A stretch of DNA of 64,000 nucleotides, taken from assembly GCF_000732925.1 (NCBI RefSeq), contig NZ_CP008953.1, forward strand, positions 620,001 to 684,000. Direction: 5' to 3'. Positions 25,845-34,113 of the stretch are shown one piece after another. The position numbers and the translations under genes were made by a program. Every line of letters begins with the position of its first letter. Position 1 is the stretch's first letter. The DNA is from Amycolatopsis japonica (GTDB lineage: Bacteria > Actinomycetota > Actinomycetes > Mycobacteriales > Pseudonocardiaceae). A model generated the notes under the pieces. It did not search any database. It was not told where the DNA came from and saw only the letters and a program-made list of their open reading frames with translations.

Positions 25845-26381
25845 TCACGGGAACAGGATCCGGGCGATCGCGCGGGCGGCGGTGTCCGGATCCTCCTGGA
25901 GCTCGGCGCGCAACGCGCCGGTGAGCCACAGATTCGCGAACCCGTGCATCAACGACCACGCGGCGACCCCCGCCATCGCGTCGTCGCTGACCGACGACGC
26001 GCCACTGGTCAGCAGGGCCCCCGCGCGGTCACGGGCGGTGGTCAGCGCCTCGTCGTCCTCACGATGGAGCTCGGGGCGGAACATCACCTCGAAATGCGCG
26101 CGATGCTCGATCGCGAAGCGCACGTACGCCACTCCGACCTCGACGAAGCCTCGGTCGCCCTCGGCCGCGAGCGCGTCCGCGAGCAGGTCGAACCCCTCGG
26201 CGGCCAGCGCGGTGAGCACCCCGGCCTTGTCGCCGAAATGGTGCACCGGCCCGGCGTGCGAGACCCCCGCGCGCCGGGCGAGGTCGCGGAGGCTGATCCC
26301 CGCCGGGCCGTGTTCGGTGATGGCCGCGACGGCGGCGTCGAGCACGGCCCGGCGGAGGTCGCCGTGGTGGTAGGGACTCAT
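25845..26381 (-). CDS. TetR-family regulator
   Basis: A 178-residue regulator starting at ATG 26381 (SPYHHGDLRRAVLDAA is the classic TetR opening). HTH: ISLRDLARRAGVSHAGPVHHF. The C-terminal ligand domain resembles the TetR_C_13/WHG group. It is divergent from a DoxX-like gene across a promoter with a perfect palindrome at 26400-26432, which is probably its operator. Confidence 0.92.
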   Translation of the reverse strand: MSPYHHGDLRRAVLDAAVAAITEHGPAGISLRDLARRAGVSHAGPVHHFGDKAGVLTALAAEGFDLLADALAAEGDRGFVEVGVAYVRFAIEHRAHFEVMFRPELHREDDEALTTARDRAGALLTSGASSVSDDAMAGVAAWSLMHGFANLWLTGALRAELQEDPDTAARAIARILFP

Positions 26382-26399
26382 GACGATGAATCTAGTCAT

Positions 26400-26432
26400 T
26401 GACAAGATGGGCTGCAACAGCGCATCTTGTCA
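26400..26432. promoter_or_regulatory. TetR operator-like inverted repeat
   Basis: TGACAAGATG (26400-26409) and CATCTTGTCA (26423-26432) are perfect 10-bp complementary arms 13 nt apart, in the gap between the TetR gene and the DoxX-like gene. It spans the region where both promoters must lie. TetR-type repressors bind such spaced palindromes; assignment is from position. Confidence 0.65.
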
Positions 26433-26467
26433 GTGGAAAGATTCGCTGCTGCTTGGGAGGCATGGTC

Positions 26468-26956
26468 ATGGATCCCGGTCTCGTACCCGTATTGATGCTG
26501 ATCGCCGTCACGGCGACGTTGTCCCTGCTGGGCGTCTTCGGCGTCCAGTGGCTCAAACCCTGGCCGGTGGCCGTGCGCGGCGGTGTCGCGGCGCTGTTCG
26601 TCACCACCGGTCTCGCGCATTTCATCGGTATGCGCGAGGAACTCGTCGCGATGGTGCCGCCGGCGCTGCCCGCGCCGGAGTTGCTGGTCACCATCACGGG
26701 CGTCCTCGAACTCGCGGGCGCCGCGGGCGTGCTGTGGTCGCGCACCGCGCCGTGGGCGTCCGCCGGGCTGACGCTGTTGTTGCTGGGGATGTTCCCGGCG
26801 AACGTGTACAAGGCGCTGCACGGTCCGGTGGCCTCGACGATGGACGAACTGGTGCCGCGGAGCCTGATGCAGGTGGTCTTCCTGGCCGCGACGGTTTCGC
26901 TGGTGGTGCATTACGCACGTACGCCGGACAGACCCTTTTCCCAAAGGAGACCTTAA
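26468..26956 (+). CDS. DoxX-like membrane protein
   Basis: A 162-residue, four-TM protein. The ATG at 26468 is chosen because GGGAGG is 7 nt upstream; ATG 26462 is too close to it. TM segments run from the N-terminus (LVPVLMLIAVTATLSLLGVFG), with ALFVTTGLAHFIGMREELVAMVPPALP in the middle typical of DoxX/DUF4267-like proteins. Probably repressed by the divergent TetR. Function unknown, with links to thiosulfate or quinone metabolism in relatives only. Confidence 0.8.
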   Translation: MDPGLVPVLMLIAVTATLSLLGVFGVQWLKPWPVAVRGGVAALFVTTGLAHFIGMREELVAMVPPALPAPELLVTITGVLELAGAAGVLWSRTAPWASAGLTLLLLGMFPANVYKALHGPVASTMDELVPRSLMQVVFLAATVSLVVHYARTPDRPFSQRRP

Positions 26957-27007
26957 GTCTTTCCCAAGTTCGGCGCCCTTCTCGGAGAACCGCCCTACCC
27001 TCTGAGA

Positions 27008-27163
27008 ATGAAGATCTCATTGTGGATCGGATTCTGTGGGCTGTGCATCCTCGCCGGGCACATGCTTCTCGGTGCTGTCGGTGTCGTACTGCTGATGAGC
27101 TGTCTCCCGGCGGGGCGCGAACACGAATCCGGTGACAGGAAAGCGCCCGCGCGACTGGCCTGA
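27008..27163 (+). CDS. Possible 51-residue small membrane protein
   Basis: A short ORF that ends two bases before the stop of the convergent 27166-27873 gene. It encodes one hydrophobic stretch (about residues 4-30, rich in G, L and V with LCILAGHMLL) and a charged tail. No clear Shine-Dalgarno and no family match that I recognise. Real translation is uncertain. Confidence 0.3.
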   Translation: MKISLWIGFCGLCILAGHMLLGAVGVVLLMSCLPAGREHESGDRKAPARLA

Positions 27164-27165
27164 GC

Positions 27166-27873
27166 TCAGCCCAGCGCGCTGGCGAAGGCGAGGCCGCCCA
27201 GAATCGGAACGGCGATCGCCGCGAGCAACATCGTGCGCCGGCTCGGTTTGGGACTTTCCAGTAATGCGCGGACACCGGCCGGAACCAGCGCGAGACAAAG
27301 CCCGGCGGTGCCGATGATCGACACGATTTCGGTGCCTTTCAGAACACCGAGCGGCAGAAGCCCCATCGTCGCCATCCCGATCGACGCGGCGATACCGAGC
27401 ACTTTCGCCCGATAGGCGGCGAACGCGAGGATGTACCAGCCGAACATGATCGTGAACGACAGAAAACTGAACAGATGCAGATCCTGGTACGACTCGCTGA
27501 CCACACTCGCGGCGAACCCGGCTCCACGCCGTTCGGCAAGGCTGAGGGCGGCTTGGTCGATCCCGGCGTGGAAGGTCCGCTCGAAGAGTCCGAAAAGGAC
27601 GAACAGGCCGCCCCAGAGGGCCAGCGCGGGTCTGGTACGGCCGATCTTCGTGGCGAGCGCGACCACCGCGGGCAACAGCAGGACATTGCCCGCCAGGAAA
27701 CACGTGTACGCGGCGGTCATCAGCGCGGGATGCTCGTCCATCGCTTTCAGCTGGTCGGGGAAGAAGAAGTTGAAGCGTGACCGCAGTAGCGTTCCGGTGA
27801 GCAGCAGAAGCGGAGCGAGGATCATCGAGACCGCAGCGATGCGGCGGCCGGGGAAGACGTGGTCGGTTTCCAT
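27166..27873 (-). CDS. Multi-TM membrane protein of unknown function
   Basis: A 235-residue protein with about seven hydrophobic segments (starting IAAVSMILAPLLLLTGTLLRS, later NVLLLPAVVALA and HLFSFLSFTIMFGWYILAF). Typical of actinobacterial DUF4386-like membrane proteins. Start ATG 27873. Its promoter faces the hairpin array at 27980-28239. Confidence 0.75.
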   Translation of the reverse strand: METDHVFPGRRIAAVSMILAPLLLLTGTLLRSRFNFFFPDQLKAMDEHPALMTAAYTCFLAGNVLLLPAVVALATKIGRTRPALALWGGLFVLFGLFERTFHAGIDQAALSLAERRGAGFAASVVSESYQDLHLFSFLSFTIMFGWYILAFAAYRAKVLGIAASIGMATMGLLPLGVLKGTEIVSIIGTAGLCLALVPAGVRALLESPKPSRRTMLLAAIAVPILGGLAFASALG

Positions 27874-28245
27874 GCTGTGAGCGTGCCGTCGGCGGTGGGT
27901 GGGCGGATCGGGTCAGGGGCCGATTTCGCGGGTCAGACCGTGGGTGGAGTTCTTGAGTGGTTGCTGTGGCCTGCCCGTTGCCGCTTTTCGGCGAAGTGCA
28001 GGATGTCGGCGGCTGAAGTCCTCGCTCGTCGCCGTTCTCCGGCAGCACCCGAACAGAGAGGCCTGTCAGCGCAGCTTTCGGGTCCGGCCCAGCTGTCCGA
28101 CCGTCGCGCTTTCTGGTGACAGGTCGGAACAGCGAGACTCGCCAGTGGCGGTTTGCGGCTGGATCCAGCCCACCTGTCGCCGTTTTCCGGCAATCCCCCG
28201 GAACGCTGAAGCCCCCAACCCCCGTTGCCGTTTTCCGGCGACGGC
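27874..28245. repeat. Array of short GCCG/CGGC hairpins downstream of the DUF222-HNH gene
   Basis: This 372-nt gap holds no gene. Four nearly identical 13-nt stem-loops occur at 27980-27992, 28031-28043, 28179-28191 and 28227-28239, each GCCG + 5 nt + CGGC with loop variants such as CTTTT, TTCTC and TTTTC. Degenerate copies lie near 28103 and 28145. Spacing is about 50-75 nt. Most are followed 8-10 nt later by GAAC. Related hairpins occur upstream of the HNH gene at 29547-29563 and 29582-29593, so the elements flank it on both sides. Confidence 0.6.
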
Positions 28246-29490
28246 TCAGAACGGTGGTGGCTCGTCGGCTGCTGGGCGGGGTCCGTGAAGGGGCGGTGGT
28301 GTGCTGTCGTAGCGCTGCCCGGTGGGTGTGGTGATGGTGAGGGTGCCGTCAGTGGAGAGGTGGTAGGTCCAGCCGGGTTCGTCTTTCAACCGGTGATCGC
28401 GGCGGCAGAGGTCGATGAGGTCGGTGTCGGTGGTGTGCCCGCCGTGCTGCCACGGCACCGAATGGTCGATGTCGCAGGCTTGAGCGGGTCGGTGACAGCC
28501 GGGTCTTCGGCACTCGCGGTCCCGCACTCGCACGAACTCGGCCAGACCAGCTGTCGGCCGGTAGCGGTCGCGGCCGAGGTCAAGCACCTGCCCGGAGAGC
28601 GGGTCGGTGATGATCCGCCGTAACACAGTGTTCTGACCGGCGGCGATATGCCTGGCCAGCGAGGCGGGGATCGTGCCATGCCCGGCCAGTTCCGCCGGAT
28701 CGTCATTCAGGCCGAGATAGGTGAACAAATCCATATAGAGGAACACTTCGCTGCGTTCGCTCGTGCCGCCTTGGCCGCCGAGCAAAAGATCGAGCGCGAC
28801 ATCGGCGCGGAGCTGGTCGAGAGTGCGGGTTTCACCACCGGTTCTGAGGGCTCGCGCTTCGCGGTCGATCCGCTGATAAGCAGCGGCGACCTTCTCGACC
28901 GGCCCATCCTCGACCTCGATGGAGGCGACCCCGGTCTCACCCTGCCGCAACGTGAGACGACGACCTTCACGATGCCGCTCGGCCCGTTTACCGGCGCCCT
29001 CGGGATCGATCGTGTTCGCCGCATGGTTGGCCGCCTTCCGGACCTGATCCGGGTTCTTGTCCCCGATCCTGTCTTCCAGCACGGCGTCGACCGCACGGGC
29101 ATCTTCGTCGGAGAGCCAGGCGGTGGCCGTAGCGACCTTCATTGCGCTGAACCCGGCGAGTTTCCCCTCGTCCATCAGATTCAACGTGCGGGGAAGGCGG
29201 GTGGTCAGCGCGTCCGCGGCGGCGACCATGGCGCCCGCATGATTGTCCGTGACAGACAATGCGAACGCGACCTCCTGCGCCACACTCCGTGCGCCGTCAC
29301 GATGCCGGTTCAGCTGCGCGAGCGCCCGGAACCGGACCGCTTCCAGGCGTGCGATCCCGGCCGACGCGGCTTGCGCCAACGCCACGGAATCCTTGTCGTC
29401 CAACATATTCGCGGCATCGTTCACCGCGGCCAGCACCTCGGGATCGGTGAGGCTTTCCAAGAGCGCTACAGGCGCGGAATGAGTATCCAC
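28246..29490 (-). CDS. DUF222/13E12-repeat HNH endonuclease
   Basis: About 414 residues from the GTG at 29490 (VDTHSAPVALLESL), where family members usually begin; the open frame extends upstream but reads low-complexity. The first 300 residues form the DUF222 domain. The C-terminus has the HNH motif, with CRRPGC, IDHSVPWQHGG and LCRRDHRLKDE. Paralogues with this layout are numerous in mycobacteria (REP13E12) and related genera. The nuclease substrate is not established. The gene is flanked by the same hairpin repeat on both sides. Confidence 0.9.
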   Translation of the reverse strand: MDTHSAPVALLESLTDPEVLAAVNDAANMLDDKDSVALAQAASAGIARLEAVRFRALAQLNRHRDGARSVAQEVAFALSVTDNHAGAMVAAADALTTRLPRTLNLMDEGKLAGFSAMKVATATAWLSDEDARAVDAVLEDRIGDKNPDQVRKAANHAANTIDPEGAGKRAERHREGRRLTLRQGETGVASIEVEDGPVEKVAAAYQRIDREARALRTGGETRTLDQLRADVALDLLLGGQGGTSERSEVFLYMDLFTYLGLNDDPAELAGHGTIPASLARHIAAGQNTVLRRIITDPLSGQVLDLGRDRYRPTAGLAEFVRVRDRECRRPGCHRPAQACDIDHSVPWQHGGHTTDTDLIDLCRRDHRLKDEPGWTYHLSTDGTLTITTPTGQRYDSTPPPLHGPRPAADEPPPF

Positions 29491-29546
29491 CCCACGAACA
29501 TACGACCCACCACCGACAATTCCCGGCCTCGCGATCGACAGAGGCA

Positions 29547-29593
29547 TTGCCGATTTTTGGCAACGATAAACTGTCGATGTCGCCGATTCCCGG
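29547..29593. repeat. Hairpin repeats upstream of the DUF222-HNH gene
   Basis: TTGCC-GATTTTT-GGCAA (29547-29563) is a perfect 5-bp stem, followed by a partial copy, GCCGATTCCCGG (29582-29593). They resemble the downstream array units, so copies lie on both sides of the gene. They could be element ends or the nuclease's own sites. Confidence 0.45.
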
Positions 29594-29726
29594 AAACACC
29601 ACCATCCGGTGCCCAGCAAGAAGACCGGACACCGGACAGCGGCGTTCCCCACTCAGCTACCGTCGAGCGCCACCGCGACATCCCCGATCGGCAGCGGGAA
29701 GTCGCCGATCTTTGCCGCCGCACCGG

Positions 29727-30500
29727 TCAGCAGATTGACACTGTAAAAGCCGACGGACCGGCGGCAGGGTTGAGCACGGCGAAACCGCTCACCGACGTCG
29801 TCTTGCCGTTGGTCAGATCGCTGTAGATGTCGAAGCCCGCGATCGGGCCGGTGTCGACGCCGAGCGCGCCGGTCGGGCTGAGGAATCCGTTGTTGGCGGG
29901 CGCTTGGACGAGTACCTGGTCGGTGGCCGTGCCGATGTCGAACAACGTGGTCGCGGTGTCGGGGTTGAGATCGTTGTTCGTGTAGGCGGCCGCCGTGACA
30001 CCCCTGGTCGGCCCGCCCGCCGGCGGAGTGGTCAGGATGGTGTCTTCGATCGTGACGTGGTCGCCGAGATTGTGCCGCAGGTTCTGGCCGTAGTCGCTGA
30101 TCACCCGGAGCCGGTCGGCGGCCGGATTGAAGTCTACGCCGAAGTCCTTGCCGTACAACGGAACGCTCAGTTGCGAGACCTTCGTGACGATGACGTCGGG
30201 TGCCGCGGGCGGGAATTTGATCGTGTAGATACAGCCTTTCTCACCCACGCCGTACAGCAAACCGTTCTGGACGCGGAAGTCGAGCCCGATCAGGCGCGTT
30301 TCCCCGCAGGTGAGGCCCTGAACGAGCCGGACCCAGTCGAGGACCTGGGGTGTGTCGGTGTAGAAGGTGGCCATCAGCTTGCCGTCCGACGAGATCGCGA
30401 ACGCCCGCGGCCCGGCGGCCTGCGCCGAGTTCGCGGTCCCGACGACAAGCGTCGTCGCGAGCGCCACCACGGTCAAGACCTTCGTGAGTCGTGCCCTCAT
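29727..30500 (-). CDS. DUF4394-domain secreted protein
   Basis: A 257-residue protein with a signal peptide ending near ANSAQA, starting at ATG 30500 after a GAGGGGAG. The DUF4394 pattern is clear: LIGLDFRVQNGLLYGVGEKGCIYTI, FGVDFNPAADRLRVISDYGQNLR, and AAYTNNDLN. This beta-propeller-like domain has no established activity. Divergent from the small secreted protein at 30629. Confidence 0.85.
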   Translation of the reverse strand: MRARLTKVLTVVALATTLVVGTANSAQAAGPRAFAISSDGKLMATFYTDTPQVLDWVRLVQGLTCGETRLIGLDFRVQNGLLYGVGEKGCIYTIKFPPAAPDVIVTKVSQLSVPLYGKDFGVDFNPAADRLRVISDYGQNLRHNLGDHVTIEDTILTTPPAGGPTRGVTAAAYTNNDLNPDTATTLFDIGTATDQVLVQAPANNGFLSPTGALGVDTGPIAGFDIYSDLTNGKTTSVSGFAVLNPAAGPSAFTVSIC

Positions 30501-30628
30501 CCGTACTCCCCTCAGCGGAAACTGTGCGAGCACAAGCTATTCGGCGGCACTGGACGGCCATTGGACGTCGATTGGACCCGGCATCCGGCGGCTTGCGGAC
30601 GAGCGAGTCCGGCGGAACAGTGGGAGCG

Positions 30629-31042
30629 ATGAACGTCCTTGTCTGCTCGGCGATCCTCTGCGCCGGTCTCACGTTCGCCGTGCCCGGTGAGGCGGAAGCG
30701 GCCCGGGAATGCGCCTCCGGTGCCAAGGTCATCAAGCCGGTCGTGCTGGAAGATCCGGGGAGGTGGACTTACACGTTCGACCTTTCGTGGTGCGCGGAGG
30801 GCGGGAGCATCGTTTGGGCGGAACCCTCGGTGGCGGCGCGAGTGCACAGCCCGGCCTGCCGCTGGGTCGGCCGCGTCGAGGAGTCGATCAAACAACTCCC
30901 GGACAAGACGTGGAGCGTCTTCGACATGAGCGAGTTCTCCTGCCTGGACGCCTCGGGCAAGGAACACGGCGTCAACCCGTGGGTCGTCGTGACCTTCCAC
31001 CCGGCGGGCGCGTACGACACCAGCGGCGACATCGCGGTCTAG
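30629..31042 (+). CDS. Hypothetical secreted protein, 137 aa
   Basis: Signal peptide from residue 1 to about 24 (LVCSAILCAGLTFAVPGEAEA). The mature part is about 113 residues with four Cys. No family recognised. Transcribed away from DUF4394; its stop overlaps the last codon of the SARP gene (convergent). Confidence 0.65.
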   Translation: MNVLVCSAILCAGLTFAVPGEAEAARECASGAKVIKPVVLEDPGRWTYTFDLSWCAEGGSIVWAEPSVAARVHSPACRWVGRVEESIKQLPDKTWSVFDMSEFSCLDASGKEHGVNPWVVVTFHPAGAYDTSGDIAV

Positions 31043-34026
31043 GCCCGGCGGATCGATTCCACCGCGGCCGACGCCTGTCTTCGCAACGCGTGATAGCCCG
31101 CCTGGTCGGCGAGGGCGAGCGCCTGACGGGCCTGCCCGAGGTCGCCGGTGACGCCGGCGAGCCCGATGAGCGCGTCGACCTCCGGATACCGGTCGCCGGT
31201 TTCCCGTAACAGCACCAAAGCCTGCCGGTACCGGCGGACGGCTTCCTGCCGGTGCCCCGAGCGCTGGTGCACGCGCGCGAGTGCGACGAGCGCCTCGCCC
31301 TCACCGCGTGGTTCGCCGGTCTCTCGCGCTAGCCGGAGTCCTTCGCGCGCGTGGTCGAGCGCGTCCGAGCGACGGCCGAGATCGCAGTACACCGAGGCGA
31401 GCCTGCCGAGAGTTTCCGCCTCCCCGGCGCGATTCCCAGCATCGCGATGCAGCGCGAGACCCTTGGCGAGCAGTCCGGCGGCCTCCGTGACCCGGCCTCG
31501 GGCGTGCTGCGTCTGCCCGAGGTTGGCCAGGTTGATCGCCTCCCCGTAGCGCGAGCCGATGCCGCGATACCGGCGCAGCGCCTGGACGTAATGCCCCGCG
31601 GCCCCGGCCAGATCACCCATCTCCCACTGCACCAGCCCCAGATTGCCCAGCGCGACGGCCTCCCCGGCGGGAGTTCCGGCGCGTCTGCTCAGCTCCAACC
31701 CTCGGGAAAACCGTGCCGCGGCCGCCGGGAGCCGTCCGGATTGCCAGTACACGCAACCGAGATTGCCCAGCACCGCGGCCTGCGCCTCCACCCAGCCCGC
31801 CCGCCGGGCGAGCACGAGCGCGCCGGTGTAGTCCCGGACGGCCTTTCGATAGCGCCCCTGGCGGAAACCCAGGTCCGCCAGGCTGAACCGGGCGGACGCG
31901 CGGGCGCGGAGATCGCCGTCCTCCTCGGCGGCGGACGACGCAGCCTCGGCGGTCGCCCGCCATTCCACCTGGCGCGACGACATCCAGAAGTAGCCGCGCA
32001 GGGCGTCGGACAGCAGCCAGGCGACCGAAAGCGGTCCGGTCCGCGCCGCGTCTCCGGCGACGGCGGCAAGACTTCCCAGCTCGGTTTCCAGCCACTCCGC
32101 CGGTGCGGCGGGAACCGGGCCGTCGGGCACGGCCAGCGGGATCCGGAACATGTGCGGGTACAACAGTTTCGCCGCGGCGTCGACGCCACGCAGGTACCAC
32201 TCGTGCAGGCGTCGCCGGGCGGATCCGATCTCCGCCGGGGATTCCTGCAGGCGATCGGCGGCATAACGGCGGAGCAGGTCATGGAAGTGATAGCGATCCG
32301 GCGCGTGCTGCTCGACGAGATGCGCACCCGCGAGCATGTCCAGCATCCGCCCCGCCTGGTCCGAACCGGTGAGGATCTCGACCGCTTCGACGCCGATGTC
32401 GTTGCCCGGCACCAGGCTCAGCAGCCGGAACAGACGGCGCGTTTCCGCGGGCAAGGCCGCGTACGAAAGGTCGAACGCGGTCCGGACGGCGATCTGCTCG
32501 TCGCCGGGCACGGCGAGGGCGGCGAGCGGATTGCCCTTGCGCAGCTCGATGGCGTAGTCCTCGATGCCGTTCCCGGGATCGTCGGCGAGATTGGCCGCGG
32601 CGATCCTCAGCGCCAGCGGGAGATACGCGCACAGCCCAGTCACCTCGACGGCCGCTTCGTGTTCGGCCCGGACCCGCTCGGCGCCGAGCAGCCGCGCGAG
32701 CAGTTCCAGCGCTTCACCGGGATCGAGTACGCCCAAGGTGATCCGCCGGGCACCGTGGAAGGCGACCAGCCCGGCCATCCGGTCCCGGGCGGTGACCAGC
32801 ACCAGACAGCCGGGGCCGGCGGGCAGCAGCGGCCGGACCTGCTCGACGTCGACGGCGTTGTCCAGCACCACCAACGCCTTCCGGTCGGTCATCAGCGTCC
32901 GGTACAGCGCGGACGCGGTCTCCGTGTCCGCGGGAAGCCGTTCGGCGGGGATCTCCAGCGCGGCCAGGAACCGGGTGAGCACTTCGAGTGCGGTCGCGGG
33001 GGCGCCGCCGGAATGGCCGCGCAGGTTCGCGTAGAACTGCCCGTCCGGGAACCGGTCCTTCACCCGATGCGCCCAGTGCACGGCCAGCGCGGTCTTCCCG
33101 GCGCCCGCCGTTCCCGTGACGGCCGCGAGCGCCACCGCGCCACCGGAGCCGCCGGGACGCGGCGCCAATTCGTCCAAAATGGATAGTTCGGTCGCCCGGC
33201 CGGTGAAGCCGGGTGGTTCGGCAGGCAACTGCCGGGGGACCCGGGTGGCGGGACGCGGGCTCGGGAGCGGTTCGCCGTCTTCGAGCAGCGCGGTGTGCGC
33301 CGCGACGAGTTCCGGCCCGGGTTCGACGCCCAGTTCTTCGAGCAGCCGCTCACGAACGTCCTGGTAGAGCCGGAAAGCCGTCGCCCGCTGGCCCGCGCGG
33401 TGGTACGCGCGGAGCAACCGCGCCTGCGCGGGTTCGTCCAGCGGCTGATCCGCGGCGGCTTCGACCAGTTCGGTCAGCACTTCGTCGGCGGCGCCGATCG
33501 CGAGCATCGCGTCGCCGTAGCGGGCGAGCAGCGCACGGCGTTCCGCGAGCAGGGCCAGGACCTTCGGATGCGTTGCGAGCAAAGGGACATCGGCCAGCGG
33601 CCTGCCATGCCACCGGCGCACGGCCTCGCCGAACAGAGACGCGGCACGGCCGGTCTCGCCGTCGCGCTGGGCGTCGTTCGCTTCGGCGACGAGCCCGCGG
33701 ACGTGGGGCAGGTCGATTTCGACGGCGTCCCAGCGCACCGCGTAACCGCCGCCGACATGCGGCAGGATGTCGCTCCCGGATCGCGACGGGCGGCCGGGTT
33801 CCAGCAGCCGCCGCAGATGTTTGACGTGTGTCTGGAGGACGTTCACCGCGCTGCGCGGCGGCCGGTCACCCCACAGCGCGTCCACCAGTTCCTGCTTGGA
33901 CATCGCCTCGCCGCCGGCGAGCACGAGCAATCCCAGGACGGCGCGGCGGCCCGGTGGTCCCAGGTCGACCTCCGCCCCGGCCAGCCACACGCGCAGCGAG
34001 CCCAGCACCTGGATCCGCACAGCCAC
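31039..34026 (-). CDS. SARP/AfsR-type regulator with NB-ARC and TPR domains
   Basis: About 995 residues from the GTG at 34026 (VAVRIQVLGSLRVWLAG); a TTG at 34062 would add 12 residues. Domains: OmpR-like winged helix (about 1-95), BTAD (about 100-245), NB-ARC ATPase with a P-loop AGAGKTALAVHW, and C-terminal TPR repeats (many LGNLG-type units). AfsR-like regulators switch on secondary metabolite clusters. No biosynthetic cluster is visible beside it here, so its targets are probably elsewhere. Confidence 0.93.
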   Translation of the reverse strand: MAVRIQVLGSLRVWLAGAEVDLGPPGRRAVLGLLVLAGGEAMSKQELVDALWGDRPPRSAVNVLQTHVKHLRRLLEPGRPSRSGSDILPHVGGGYAVRWDAVEIDLPHVRGLVAEANDAQRDGETGRAASLFGEAVRRWHGRPLADVPLLATHPKVLALLAERRALLARYGDAMLAIGAADEVLTELVEAAADQPLDEPAQARLLRAYHRAGQRATAFRLYQDVRERLLEELGVEPGPELVAAHTALLEDGEPLPSPRPATRVPRQLPAEPPGFTGRATELSILDELAPRPGGSGGAVALAAVTGTAGAGKTALAVHWAHRVKDRFPDGQFYANLRGHSGGAPATALEVLTRFLAALEIPAERLPADTETASALYRTLMTDRKALVVLDNAVDVEQVRPLLPAGPGCLVLVTARDRMAGLVAFHGARRITLGVLDPGEALELLARLLGAERVRAEHEAAVEVTGLCAYLPLALRIAAANLADDPGNGIEDYAIELRKGNPLAALAVPGDEQIAVRTAFDLSYAALPAETRRLFRLLSLVPGNDIGVEAVEILTGSDQAGRMLDMLAGAHLVEQHAPDRYHFHDLLRRYAADRLQESPAEIGSARRRLHEWYLRGVDAAAKLLYPHMFRIPLAVPDGPVPAAPAEWLETELGSLAAVAGDAARTGPLSVAWLLSDALRGYFWMSSRQVEWRATAEAASSAAEEDGDLRARASARFSLADLGFRQGRYRKAVRDYTGALVLARRAGWVEAQAAVLGNLGCVYWQSGRLPAAAARFSRGLELSRRAGTPAGEAVALGNLGLVQWEMGDLAGAAGHYVQALRRYRGIGSRYGEAINLANLGQTQHARGRVTEAAGLLAKGLALHRDAGNRAGEAETLGRLASVYCDLGRRSDALDHAREGLRLARETGEPRGEGEALVALARVHQRSGHRQEAVRRYRQALVLLRETGDRYPEVDALIGLAGVTGDLGQARQALALADQAGYHALRRQASAAVESIRRA

Positions 34027-34079
34027 CGGCAGGAACGTAGCGAGCCCTTCCGCGCCGCACAAGGAAAAACGACGGAAAG

Positions 34080-34106
34080 GGCCCCGCTGCGCCCGGCTTT
34101 GGGGCC
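34080..34106 (-). terminator. Probable terminator after jetC
   Basis: GGCCCC (34080-34085) pairs with GGGGCC (34101-34106). On the minus strand the hairpin is followed by a T-rich stretch ending TCGTTTTTCC. It lies between the jetC stop and the SARP start. Confidence 0.5.
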
Positions 34107-34113
34107 GCTCAGG

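Noticed and set aside
27874..28245. CRISPR array
   Set aside because: Units are 13-nt hairpins at uneven 48-76 nt spacing with no conserved long repeat, and no cas genes are nearby.
29491..29652. Longer N-terminus of the DUF222-HNH protein
   Set aside because: The extension reads through the upstream hairpin repeats and has no family similarity; the GTG at 29490 fits the family start.
31039..34113. jetD overlapping or hidden near the end of jetC
   Set aside because: The whole region is filled by the SARP/NB-ARC/TPR gene; no DUF2399-type sequence was seen in either strand.
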